From the NCBI RefSeq assembly GCF_018614615.1, contig NZ_JAGGOK010000046.1:1-64000 (forward strand): a DNA stretch of 64,000 nt, given 5' to 3'. A model generated the notes under the pieces. It was not told the origin of the DNA. It made no database searches and saw nothing but the letters and a program-made list of their open reading frames with translations. Position 1 is the stretch's first letter. Each line of letters starts with the position of its first letter. The DNA comes from Streptomyces sp. ISL-100 (lineage in GTDB: Bacteria; Actinomycetota; Actinomycetes; Streptomycetales; Streptomycetaceae). Of this stretch, positions 52,919 through 60,799 are shown piece after piece. The position numbers were made by a program, and so were the translations under genes.

Positions 52919-53569
52919 TCAGGCGCGACGGGAGCGGCGGGAGCGACGCCCCCGCCCGGCCGAGGGCTTGCGCGGCAGGCGCCGCTGGGAGCGGGTGGTA
53001 CGCCGTGGCTGCGCCCGCCCGCCGTCGGACGGTGCCGCCCCGGACGCCGCCGGATCCGGGCCGTCCTCGGCCGGCACAATCGGCTCCGGCTCCGGCTCCG
53101 GTGCGGGGCCCGGCACGGCGACGACCACCTGTGCGGGGCGCAAGATGGACGCGCCCAGGCGGAAGCCGGTGAGCCTCTCCCGCAGCACCGTGCCGTCCGG
53201 GGCGGAGGGATGACTTTCCGTCCCGACGACCCGCATCTCCGCCGCGTCGACGGCCCTGCCCACCGCTTCCATCGGTCTGACGTCGTGCCGGGCGAGCTCG
53301 CCGCGCAGCATCAGATGCGCCGCCTCGATCTGCTCGCTCAGCGCGACGGCGGCCGAGGTCGCCTCGCGGGCGGATCGCGCCTCGTGCAGGGCGCCGGCCC
53401 GGCGGCGCGTGTCGGCGAGCAGGTCGTCCAGCGGCAGCAGGGAGGACAACAGGGCGCGCAGCCGGGCCTCGACCTCGTCGCGTTTGCGGCACAGCGCCTC
53501 GACCCGGCGCCGCAGTTTGTCGACTTCGGACGGCGGGCCGGCGGGGGCGGCCGGGACGGGACCGTTCAC
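52919..53569 (-). CDS. grpE: GrpE-like nucleotide exchange factor
   Basis: 216 residues. A coiled-coil N-terminus (EVDKLRRRVEALCRKRDEVEARLRALLSSLLPL) leads to a GrpE-like head: PMEAVGRAVDAAEMRVVGTE, then LTGFRLGASILRPAQVVVAV. The last 60 residues are a disordered Pro/Arg-rich tail not seen in housekeeping GrpE. Its start overlaps the previous gene by four bases. It probably recharges the zinc-ribbon Hsp70 encoded 160 bases downstream. Confidence 0.75.
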   Translation of the reverse strand: MNGPVPAAPAGPPSEVDKLRRRVEALCRKRDEVEARLRALLSSLLPLDDLLADTRRRAGALHEARSAREATSAAVALSEQIEAAHLMLRGELARHDVRPMEAVGRAVDAAEMRVVGTESHPSAPDGTVLRERLTGFRLGASILRPAQVVVAVPGPAPEPEPEPIVPAEDGPDPAASGAAPSDGGRAQPRRTTRSQRRLPRKPSAGRGRRSRRSRRA

Positions 53570-53850
53570 GGGAGTTCCTCGGTGTCGTGGCGGTGCAGGG
53601 GCGGGGTGAGCATTTCAGCCACGAGGGCGGCGACGGCACCGCGGGAGGCCTGGTCGGCCCGGCGGATGCGCTCCTGCCTGACCGGATCCCGCCGGGCTGC
53701 GGCAATGGCCTGCGCCGTCTGCTTACGGAGGACCGGGGCCCGGGTGCCGGGCGCTGCGCCGGGGACGAGTTCGTGGAGCGTGGGGCCGAACCAAGGAACC
53801 GGGGGCGCTACGGCGTCCCCGGCGCCCGGATCGGGCTCGTCGACGGTCAA
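53566..53850 (-). CDS. Small protein of unknown function in the Hsp70/GrpE operon
   Basis: 94 residues. A TTG start at 53850 is chosen because it overlaps the upstream stop (TTGA) and GGGAG lies seven bases before it. The sequence has a Pro/Asp-rich N-terminus, then a helical basic stretch (RKQTAQAIAAARRDPVRQERIRRADQ). No family is recognised. It is coupled at both ends, so probably a true operon member. Confidence 0.55.
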   Translation of the reverse strand: MTVDEPDPGAGDAVAPPVPWFGPTLHELVPGAAPGTRAPVLRKQTAQAIAAARRDPVRQERIRRADQASRGAVAALVAEMLTPPLHRHDTEELP

Positions 53851-54476
53851 AAGAGGGCTCCCTGTCCGGAGTCGTGGTGGCGGCGACGGCCGCGGGCGGG
53901 GCCGAACAGCAGGCCCTGGTCCGGCAGTCCGGCACCGATCCGTTCCGCGCACACGCGGTCGCGCTGCGCCCCGCCGATGTCGCCCGCCTCCTCGCGTGCC
54001 GCGGCGCGGTGCAGATAGGCGGCTTGCACGGTCTGGTCGTAGCGCGCGCTCACGCCGGTCCGCATCAGGTCCCGCAGGAACAGCTCGATGACGTCCGACG
54101 GGGACGCGGTAGCCTGCAGGTGCTCGGCGAGTTCGCGTACCGCCGCGTCGCGTTGCTCCTTGACGTGGCCACGGTCCGGGCCTGCGACACCGACGGTCGC
54201 GCTCAACAGGTCGACGCGGCGTTCCATCGCGGCCCGCGTGCTTTCGGTTCCGCGGGGACGGGCCGCGTCGAGCAGGAGGTCGACGAGCATGCCGTCGACG
54301 CGTTCCTCCCCGCACGGGCCCTCGCCGCCGCCGTACCGGAGCATGCTGCGTACGGCGGACCGCGCTGCTGACGCACGCCCGTCGGACGCGGCGGCCACGG
54401 CCTGCCCGGCGTAATGGTCTCTAAGCCATTCCCGGGCTGGTGCCCAGTCCGGATCGCGTCGCAGCAGGTCCCGCAC
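53847..54476 (-). CDS. Helical protein of unknown function in the Hsp70/GrpE operon
   Basis: 209 residues from a GTG start. It is rich in Ala/Arg/Leu helices (LLRRDPDWAPAREWLRDHYAG; VRELAEHLQATASPSDVIEL) with a TPR-like feel. It is in the same frame as the upstream gene, separated by a single TAG at 54495-54497 and six sense codons, and has no good ribosome-binding site. It could therefore be the C-terminal part of one longer protein. No family is recognised. Confidence 0.6.
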   Translation of the reverse strand: MRDLLRRDPDWAPAREWLRDHYAGQAVAAASDGRASAARSAVRSMLRYGGGEGPCGEERVDGMLVDLLLDAARPRGTESTRAAMERRVDLLSATVGVAGPDRGHVKEQRDAAVRELAEHLQATASPSDVIELFLRDLMRTGVSARYDQTVQAAYLHRAAAREEAGDIGGAQRDRVCAERIGAGLPDQGLLFGPARGRRRHHDSGQGALF

Positions 54477-54494
54477 CGCGTCCGCGTGCAGCCT

Positions 54495-55703
54495 CTACCG
54501 AGGCTGCAAACCGTCGAGCGCTCGGCGCAGGTCCGCTCTCAGATGGTCGTCGAGGCCGCGTCTGGCGTCCCGGTCCTGGGGCGACACGGCCAGGGCCCGG
54601 GCGAAACGGTCCCTGCTCTGCCGGGGGTCGCTGTCGAAGACCTTCGAGCCCTGCCGCACCAGCTCGGCGGTGAGCTCGGCGGCCAGCGAGCCGTCCTCGG
54701 GCAGCAGCGTGTGGGCCAGCTCCAGGCCGTGGATACGTGTGACGGGGGAGTAGCCGTACCCGTTGCGGCTCCGCCCGACGTTGTTCCCCGCGCGGAGTAC
54801 GGCTTCCCGCTCCGCGGCGCTGAGCGTGTTCCCGAGCCGCGCCGCCGTGCCGAAGTCCGCGAGCGCCTCGCTCCATTCCTGGGCCCGCACCCGGTCCTGG
54901 CCCCGTTCCGCGAGGGCTTGGGCGAGAGCGTCGGCGCAAGCGTGGTGGTCGGGCGAGTCCGCGGTCCAGGTGCCGGGGTCGGGGTGGCGTGCGGTGTAGG
55001 CGTCGAGGAGGGGGAGGCGGCGGCCGTGGTCCATGAGATGCCAGGCGGCATCCTCGAGCGGGATCAGGCCGTCGGGTCCGGCGTCCTGGGGGACAAGCAC
55101 ATGGTCGGTACGCTCGGCTTCCCAAGCCGTCTCCCAGGCGGCGAGCACGTCCCGCCCACTTTTGACGTCCAGGGCATGCAGCAGGTCGGTGATGCGCCCG
55201 AGCAGATGGCCGCGGGCCTCCTGCCACAGCTCGTCGGGCACGGGAGCGCCGCGCCGGCCGGTGAGCAACGCACGGAAGTCGCCAGGGTCATCCTCGTCCA
55301 GGAGATGAGCCCACAGCACGATCGCGAGCGCCGCGGTACCGGAATCGGTGTGTCGCCCGCCCTCTTCTCCCAGCCTGCGCAGGGCACTCACCGCAAGGGC
55401 GTGCACGACCCCCGTCGCCGCCAGATCCAGGTTACTGTCGGGACACCGCCGGACCGCCTCCGGCCAGTTCCCGACCCGCGCGGCCAGTGCCGCGCGGAGC
55501 ACGGCGTACCGTACCGCGTCGTCGGCGTCGGGTGTGCCGAACGTGCGCTGGAAACGCTGCAGAAGCGGCCGCACGACGTCGAACTCGGCCTGTAGAAAGG
55601 CATCTTCGGCAGCGTCCAGCAGGTGTCCCACCGTGACGGTTCGGCCGGGATCACCGGTGTCGTCCACCTGCACGCTCTGTTGCCCCCCTGAGCCCTCACG
55701 CAA
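54495..55703 (-). CDS. TPR-like protein of unknown function, first gene of the Hsp70/GrpE operon
   Basis: About 402 residues, all-helical and Ala/Leu/Arg-rich, with repeats of the kind LLDAAEDAFLQAEFDVVRPLL and EEARGHLLGRITDLLHALD. The last part (DFGTAARLGNTLSAAEREA...RDRFARALAVSPQDRDARRGL) looks TPR-like. A TTG at 55703 lies eight bases after a good -10 box; GTG at 55673, after GGGGGG, is an alternative start. A broken partial copy lies at 48779-49015. It may bind clients or partners for the Hsp70. Confidence 0.65.
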   Translation of the reverse strand: MREGSGGQQSVQVDDTGDPGRTVTVGHLLDAAEDAFLQAEFDVVRPLLQRFQRTFGTPDADDAVRYAVLRAALAARVGNWPEAVRRCPDSNLDLAATGVVHALAVSALRRLGEEGGRHTDSGTAALAIVLWAHLLDEDDPGDFRALLTGRRGAPVPDELWQEARGHLLGRITDLLHALDVKSGRDVLAAWETAWEAERTDHVLVPQDAGPDGLIPLEDAAWHLMDHGRRLPLLDAYTARHPDPGTWTADSPDHHACADALAQALAERGQDRVRAQEWSEALADFGTAARLGNTLSAAEREAVLRAGNNVGRSRNGYGYSPVTRIHGLELAHTLLPEDGSLAAELTAELVRQGSKVFDSDPRQSRDRFARALAVSPQDRDARRGLDDHLRADLRRALDGLQPR

Positions 55704-55711
55704 GAATAGCC

Positions 55712-55740
55712 ACCGTAGATAGGCGTGTTGGCGACGTCAA
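55712..55740 (-). promoter_or_regulatory. Promoter of the Hsp70/GrpE operon with overlapping inverted repeat
   Basis: On the minus strand TTGACG (55735-55740), 17 bases, TACGGT (55712-55717) is a good housekeeping-type promoter. An inverted repeat GCGTGTTG/CAACACGC (55723-55730 and 55738-55745) overlaps the -35 box and could be an operator. It is not a CIRCE or HAIR element of the usual type. Confidence 0.6.
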
Positions 55741-55794
55741 CACGCTACCGGGTGGGTGGCTGGGTCCTTGCGTGACATCTCTCCGAGGCGTGTC

Positions 55795-55986
55795 TCATCT
55801 CGCCTTCGTCCCGCCCGCTTCGGCCCGTGCGTCGGTCGAAGTGGTGAGTTCGTCCCGGACGGTCTTAACGCCGGGCGGGTAGGGGGCGCAGTCCCAGCGG
55901 TCGGCGAGGGCGGCGACGAGCGCCAGGCCGCCCCACCGGGGCGGAGTACGTCGGGTTCGGCATCCGCTGGAGCAAGGTGTGGGCAC
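55795..55986 (-). repeat. Copy 2 of the repeated ATP-binding-protein gene 3' end
   Basis: The minus strand reads WGGLALVAALADRWDCAPYP, then PGVKTVRDELTTSTD, matching GGRGLALVAALADRWDTVPYP in the intact gene at 57375-57827. The N-terminal two thirds is missing. It lies between the chaperone operon and the Mrr gene. The rest of 55704-56076 shows only the promoter described at 55712. Confidence 0.75.
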
Positions 55987-56076
55987 AGGACCCCAGCCGT
56001 CGGGGAGCGCTAGCGGATCTCAGCAACGGGCAATTGAGTGACCCGCGTCGGGCCCTACGCCCCGCGCCGGGAGTTG

Positions 56077-57321
56077 ATGCAAGATGGCATGGTGTCAAGT
56101 CTCCGCAGCGACCCTCGCACCTCCGCTGCTGTTCGCGGCAGCGGCTGGTTGGGCAACTCACCGCAGGCTGAACAGTTATTGACGCATCTGGCGCCACATG
56201 AACGGGTCGAGCTGCTGTTCACCACTCTCCGGTTCCAGGGCGCACTGACCCGTCGACGACTCCTCTTGTGGCGGGGCACCTTCAAGGTGGAACAGGTGGA
56301 ACTGCGCCGCCCCCTCACCGTCCTGAGCAGTAGGAGTCAGTCCCGGTTCGTCGAGGCAGTCGTACTCGACGGCCCCGAAGGCGCGATAGAGCTCAAGCCC
56401 CTTTCCGCAGCCGTGGCACGCGCTTTGGTCGGCGCCGGCCGGCAGGGCGATGGCAACGCCCCGGCTACTGCTCCGCACACCGCGCAGGACGACCGCGATG
56501 CCGCGGAGACGCCCGCAGCACACCGGACGGTGGCCGGCCAGGCATCCACACCTCCGCATGCGGAAAGCAGCGCCGGCTCACAGGAGAAGGTGTTCCGCGC
56601 GAGAGCCATCCGCACATGGCAGGACGCCGAGCTCGCCGCCGTCGACCACATGCGCAGTCTCGGCTTCACTGACGCGCGGGTGACGGGTGACGGCGCGGAC
56701 GGGGGCATCGACGTGATCGCCCGCGACGCCGTAGCGCAGGTGAAGTACCACAGTCAGCCGATCGGCGTCGGCCCCATCCGAGAGCTGCGGGGAGTGGCGG
56801 ACTCGCACCATCACCTGCTGTTCTACGCGTTCGGCGGCTACACGGCCACTGCCCGGCAGTTCGCCGACGAGAGAAGGGTCGGGCTCTTCTCCCTCCTGGA
56901 ACCCGGTCACATCACTCCACTGAACGATGCAGCGGATCGCCTGTCCGCCCGCCCGGCCCCGACCACCGGATGGAGCCGGACGACGCCCGGCTGGAGCCAG
57001 GCGGCTTCGGGGCGCGGCCAGGCGCCGAACTCACGCGCGAGCCAGCGTTCCGCAGAGCTGGAAGCCCAGCGGCAGACCGTGCGCCGCCTGATCACTCGTG
57101 TCCGTGCGCACACGAGTGAGGTCCACGCGCTGCCGTCCAACCGGTACACCAAGGACCTCATCAAGGCGCTGAAAGCGGCGCACAAGCTGACGGAGCGGGC
57201 GGAATCCCTCCTGGCCAAGTCGCAGGCGGACTTCCAGACCCATGGCGGGCGGAAGCAGCTCATCGCCATGGCCGACGAGAAGGCTCGCGAAGCCGCCCTC
57301 AAGCTGGGGATGCGGGCCTGA
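56077..57321 (+). CDS. Mrr-type restriction endonuclease-like protein
   Basis: 414 residues. The first about 120 residues form an unrecognised domain (HERVELLFTTLRFQGALTRRRLLLWRG). The nuclease core is AAVDHMRSLGFTDARVTGDGADGGIDVIARDAVAQVKYH (about 190-230), with the Mrr_cat pattern G-D-x-D/QVK. The C-terminal 130 residues are helical and basic. It probably cuts foreign or modified DNA. Start is uncertain: GGGAG lies close to 56077, ATG 56089 is possible, and an upstream GTG is at 56038. It stands between two copies of the ATP-binding-protein repeat. Confidence 0.78.
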   Translation: MQDGMVSSLRSDPRTSAAVRGSGWLGNSPQAEQLLTHLAPHERVELLFTTLRFQGALTRRRLLLWRGTFKVEQVELRRPLTVLSSRSQSRFVEAVVLDGPEGAIELKPLSAAVARALVGAGRQGDGNAPATAPHTAQDDRDAAETPAAHRTVAGQASTPPHAESSAGSQEKVFRARAIRTWQDAELAAVDHMRSLGFTDARVTGDGADGGIDVIARDAVAQVKYHSQPIGVGPIRELRGVADSHHHLLFYAFGGYTATARQFADERRVGLFSLLEPGHITPLNDAADRLSARPAPTTGWSRTTPGWSQAASGRGQAPNSRASQRSAELEAQRQTVRRLITRVRAHTSEVHALPSNRYTKDLIKALKAAHKLTERAESLLAKSQADFQTHGGRKQLIAMADEKAREAALKLGMRA

Positions 57322-57374
57322 CGGGACAGGCATGCACCTCGCGCGGTGCGGCATCCTCTCTCCCGTCGGCGTGA

Positions 57375-57827
57375 TCACGCGCTGGTCGTGGTGTCGATGA
57401 GCTCGGCCCGGACGGTTTTGCCGCTGGGTGGGTAGGGGACGGTGTCCCAGCGGTCGGCGAGGGCGGCGACGAGCGCCAGGCCGCGCCCGCCGGGGCGGAG
57501 TGAGTCGGGTCCGGTGGCGCCCGTCGCGATCTGCGGGTAGAGGTCCCCGCGAGCGTCGGTGACCTCGACGCGCAGACGGTCGGCCGACGGGTTGAAGGCG
57601 AGCGTGAGCCGGAAGCCGCGGCCGGGCAGGCGGCCGTGGAGGACGGCGTTGGCGGCGAGCTCCGCGACGACGAGTTCGGCACGCTCCGTGAGGTCGGGCG
57701 GGGCGCCCCAGGACTGCAGCGCGGTGACACCGAGAAGCCGGGCCAGACGGGCGCCGCGCCGGGTGGACGACAGCAGCTGCGTGAAGGTGCGGGCGGGGGC
57801 TTCGAGTTGGGGAAGAGGGTGGTCCAT
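57375..57827 (-). CDS. RsbW-like ATP-binding protein (WhiJ cassette)
   Basis: 150 residues of the HATPase_c_2 anti-sigma-like family. The N-box is ELVVAELAANAVLHG, the G1 region RLRVEVTDARGD, and the G2 region GGRGLALVAALADRWD. It is divergent from an XRE/DUF5753 gene and a DUF397 gene, the standard three-gene WhiJ-type arrangement of streptomycetes. Partial copies of its 3' end lie at 50061 and 55795. Confidence 0.87.
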   Translation of the reverse strand: MDHPLPQLEAPARTFTQLLSSTRRGARLARLLGVTALQSWGAPPDLTERAELVVAELAANAVLHGRLPGRGFRLTLAFNPSADRLRVEVTDARGDLYPQIATGATGPDSLRPGGRGLALVAALADRWDTVPYPPSGKTVRAELIDTTTSA

Positions 57828-57872
57828 GACGCCAGAGTGGCGGTCGGGCGCGGGTGGGTGCGAGGGCGGCAC

Positions 57873-57897
57873 CCCGTACGCGGAGTGAGCGTACGGG
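57873..57897. promoter_or_regulatory. Probable operator of the WhiJ-type cassette
   Basis: CCCGTACGC, seven bases, GCGTACGGG: a perfect 9-bp inverted repeat between the divergent ATP-binding protein and XRE genes. It is a good candidate site for the XRE regulator itself. Confidence 0.6.
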
Positions 57898-57996
57898 CAC
57901 ATTCGGTGGACAGTACGTGCGGTGTTCCGTCACGCTGAGTGCTGAGCGCGAGGCCGTGAGGAGCTGTCGCGGTCCGGTACGGAGAGAGGGCGGCGG

Positions 57997-58905
57997 ATGG
58001 ACATCGTCGAAGGGGACGCGGCCGGGGCCGGGGCCGAACAGGGAGCCGGAGACGCCGATGTGCGGTCGACGGCTCCGGCGAGGGACTGGGAGCGGGAGCC
58101 GCATCTGTCGGACAGTCTGCGCACGTTCGGCGCGGTCGTCCAGGCGCTGCGCGAACACGCGGGACTCAGCCGCACGGATCTCGGCACCCGGGTGCGGTAC
58201 TCCAAACACACCGTCGAGTCGGTGGAGTTGGGACGCCGGATGCCGGACAAGGCGTTCGTGGAGCGCGCCGAGGAAGCGCTGGGCAGCACCGGTGCGCTGC
58301 GGAAGGCCTCCGGTCATCTCACCCGGGGCGAGGCGGGCCTCGCGGCGTGGTTCCGGCGGTGGGCACGGCTGGAACGGGAGGCGGTGAGCCTGTGCACGTA
58401 CGAGTGCCGGCTGGTGCCGGGGTTGTTGCAGTCGGAGGCGTATGCGCGGGCGGTGTTCGAGGGCACGATTCCGCTGCGGACCGACGACGAGCTGGAAGCG
58501 CAGCTCGCCGCCCGGATGGAACGACAGACGATGATGCGGGAGCGGCCGACGGTGCCGTTCAGCTTCATCGTCGAGGAGCACGTGTTCCGGCGGCGGTTCG
58601 GCGATGCGGAGGCGATGAGCGAGCTGTTCGGCCACGTTCTGGAGTGCAGCGCCCCGCGCAACGTGACGCTTCAGGTGGTACCGCTGGAGGCTGGGTTGCA
58701 CGCGTGTCTGGATGGGCCCGTGCGGATCTTGGAGACGCCTGAGGGGCAGCGGCTCGGCTACTCCGAGGGCCAGGATGACGGGCGGCTGATCTCCGACCCG
58801 AAAGAGGTGAGCATGCTCTGCCAGCGCTATGACACACTGCGCTCGCAGGCCCTGAGCCCAAACGAATCCCGGGCCTTGCTGGAGCGACTGCGAGGAGAGC
58901 TATGA
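57997..58905 (+). CDS. WhiJ-type XRE regulator with DUF5753
   Basis: 302 residues. The HTH is LRTFGAVVQALREHAGLSRTDLGTRVRYSKHTVESVELGRRMP (about 40-85). The DUF5753 domain follows, with ERWARLEREAVSLCTYECR-like start, then VPGLLQSEAYARAVFEG and FSFIVEEHVFRRRFGD. Such regulators repress their cassette and influence development or antibiotic production in Streptomyces. It overlaps the DUF397 gene by four bases. Confidence 0.88.
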   Translation: MDIVEGDAAGAGAEQGAGDADVRSTAPARDWEREPHLSDSLRTFGAVVQALREHAGLSRTDLGTRVRYSKHTVESVELGRRMPDKAFVERAEEALGSTGALRKASGHLTRGEAGLAAWFRRWARLEREAVSLCTYECRLVPGLLQSEAYARAVFEGTIPLRTDDELEAQLAARMERQTMMRERPTVPFSFIVEEHVFRRRFGDAEAMSELFGHVLECSAPRNVTLQVVPLEAGLHACLDGPVRILETPEGQRLGYSEGQDDGRLISDPKEVSMLCQRYDTLRSQALSPNESRALLERLRGEL

Positions 58906-59096
58906 GTAGCGGTACGACAGATCTCGCCTGGTTCAAGTCCAGCTACAGCGGCAGCCAGGGAGACGACTGCGTGGAGGTCGCGATCGCCGAACAGGCCGTC
59001 CACGTACGGGACTCCAAGGACGTGACCCGTCCGGCGTTCGCGGTGGGGAACGAGGAGTGGGCGCCTTTCGTGCGGTTCGTGTCAGCGGTCAGGTGA
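58902..59096 (+). CDS. DUF397 protein
   Basis: 64 residues. LAWFKSSYSGSQGDDCVEVA and VHVRDSKD are the DUF397 signature. These small proteins antagonise or assist the adjacent XRE/DUF5753 regulator. The start overlaps the regulator stop, and the last eight bases overlap the convergent gene. Confidence 0.9.
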   Translation: MSSGTTDLAWFKSSYSGSQGDDCVEVAIAEQAVHVRDSKDVTRPAFAVGNEEWAPFVRFVSAVR

Positions 59097-60735
59097 GAGT
59101 GTTGCGCAGGTGCGGGCCGAGGTAACCGATGTAGACCTTCCCGGACCGAGGGCCGTCGTCGTAGAAGTGCAGGCGGGGAGCGATCGTGTTGCCTCCGCCG
59201 ATCTTCAGGTGTGCCTGCATGAAGACCCGCCCGCCGGAGTCGACGGCCTTCGGGACCGGGAGCATGCGCTCACCGCGCAGTCTGCCGTTGTTGGCGACGG
59301 TGTCGGACTCACGCATGGCGACCTTGGCCGCCGGGAAGGGGAAGACGCTGGACGCGTCGGACTTGCACCAGTTCAGGAAGTCACCGCTGACCGTGCTCTC
59401 AGCTGAGGTGCGGGCGAAGTCGTTGAGGGCGAGCAGTCCGTCCCAGGCGACGTACAGCCAGTTGTCCACCGACTGGCTGTCGAGTGCCCGGGTGGTCTTG
59501 CGGTTCCCGGTGAACGAGATGTAGGGCAGCTCGTCCAGCCTGTCCAGCAGGTCGGCGAAGGCTGTCGGGTAGCTGATGGCCGGGGCGTCGGTCGGGGTGT
59601 GGGCGGTGGCGAACCCACCGACGGACTCCAGCCGCTCGCGCAGATAGCGGATGAGCCGCTGGGACTCCTTGACCCGGTCGTACAACTCCTCGTTCTCGCC
59701 CCGGAGTTCGTCGCTGCCGCGTTCCGTCTTCGCGAGTTCCGCGTACAGATCGTTGATCTCGTCGACCCGTATGGCCTCGGCCCGCTCGGCTTCGTCCAGC
59801 AGCGCGGTGAGCGCGGAGTTCTCGGTACGGAGCTGGTCGATGTCCGCGGCGGCCGGGTTGGGCCGGGGGCGCGCTCGATGGCGCGGGACGCTGAGCAGCG
59901 CGGTGGGCAGCGTGTGACGTGAGGCCATCCGTTGCGGAAGCGCGGCCAGGATGGACGCGGCCCGGTGGACGCCGCTCTCGATGGTCCGCCGGGACATCAC
60001 AGGATGCCGCTGCGCGTCCGGCTTCCAAGCCGGGTCCAGCCCGGGGACGTACGTGCGGACACCGCCGCCGAACACCGGGTGGTACTCCAGTTCGGCGTTG
60101 AACTTGGCCTGAGCCTCCGGTGTGAGGATGTAGAGGACGGCCAGCCCGTGCAGATTGCGGAACAGTGGCTCGACGACCTCCCGCGACCAGCCGTCGGCAT
60201 CCTTGCCGTACGGCACCGTGGCGACGACGACGGGCATCCGCCGCTGGTCGTCGCACAGCTCCCCAAGCAGGTCGTCGATGTCGTCGGCCTCGATGAACGC
60301 CGGCGCGGTGGCGACGTCCGCCTGGCCGTCGCGTGCCTCCAGGCGGTCGAGGAGGGAGCGGACCAGGTTCGGTGTGTTGGCACGGGTGGGGTGCTGGCCT
60401 TCACGGGCCGGCTGGTGCTCGATGTCGACCTGCAACCAGGTACGTCCCTCGTCCTCGGGCAGGCCGGCGCGCACGACCAGGGTCGACTGCCAGGTACCCG
60501 AGGTGGCGGAGGGCGTCTCGCGCATGCGCCACCGGCTGTACGCACCGTTCAGGCCGGATTCCGAGTCACGGTCGAGCGTGGCGTGCGGGGCGATCTCGGT
60601 CCGCCCCTCGTCCAGCCCGGACGGGTCGTATGCCTTGCTGCGGAGCCATTCGATCAGCTCTCGCTCTGCAACGGCGCAGGTGTCGACATAGTTCTGCTCG
60701 GTCGAGACCACCATGCGGTAACCACGCGGTTCCAT
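59089..60735 (-). CDS. Unknown 548-residue coiled-coil protein downstream of the DrmMI-like gene
   Basis: 548 residues, start at 60735 nine bases after GGGGGG. The N-terminal 250 residues are alpha/beta (VVVATVPYGKDADGWSREVVEPLF). A coiled coil lies at about 295-365 (LRTENSALTALLDEAERAEA; ERGSDELRGENEELYDRVKE). The C-terminal domain has SQSVDNWLYVAWDGLLALNDFA and ends RLHFYDDGPRSGKVYIGYLG. I recognise no family. Its position after a methylase and a small basic protein on the same strand suggests membership of that defence operon. Confidence 0.7.
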   Translation of the reverse strand: MEPRGYRMVVSTEQNYVDTCAVAERELIEWLRSKAYDPSGLDEGRTEIAPHATLDRDSESGLNGAYSRWRMRETPSATSGTWQSTLVVRAGLPEDEGRTWLQVDIEHQPAREGQHPTRANTPNLVRSLLDRLEARDGQADVATAPAFIEADDIDDLLGELCDDQRRMPVVVATVPYGKDADGWSREVVEPLFRNLHGLAVLYILTPEAQAKFNAELEYHPVFGGGVRTYVPGLDPAWKPDAQRHPVMSRRTIESGVHRAASILAALPQRMASRHTLPTALLSVPRHRARPRPNPAAADIDQLRTENSALTALLDEAERAEAIRVDEINDLYAELAKTERGSDELRGENEELYDRVKESQRLIRYLRERLESVGGFATAHTPTDAPAISYPTAFADLLDRLDELPYISFTGNRKTTRALDSQSVDNWLYVAWDGLLALNDFARTSAESTVSGDFLNWCKSDASSVFPFPAAKVAMRESDTVANNGRLRGERMLPVPKAVDSGGRVFMQAHLKIGGGNTIAPRLHFYDDGPRSGKVYIGYLGPHLRNTLT

Positions 60736-60799
60736 GACGATCATCCCCCCAAAGATGTGAGACGTGCAGGGTGGTGCGTGTGGTGTGTCGCGTCCTGGG

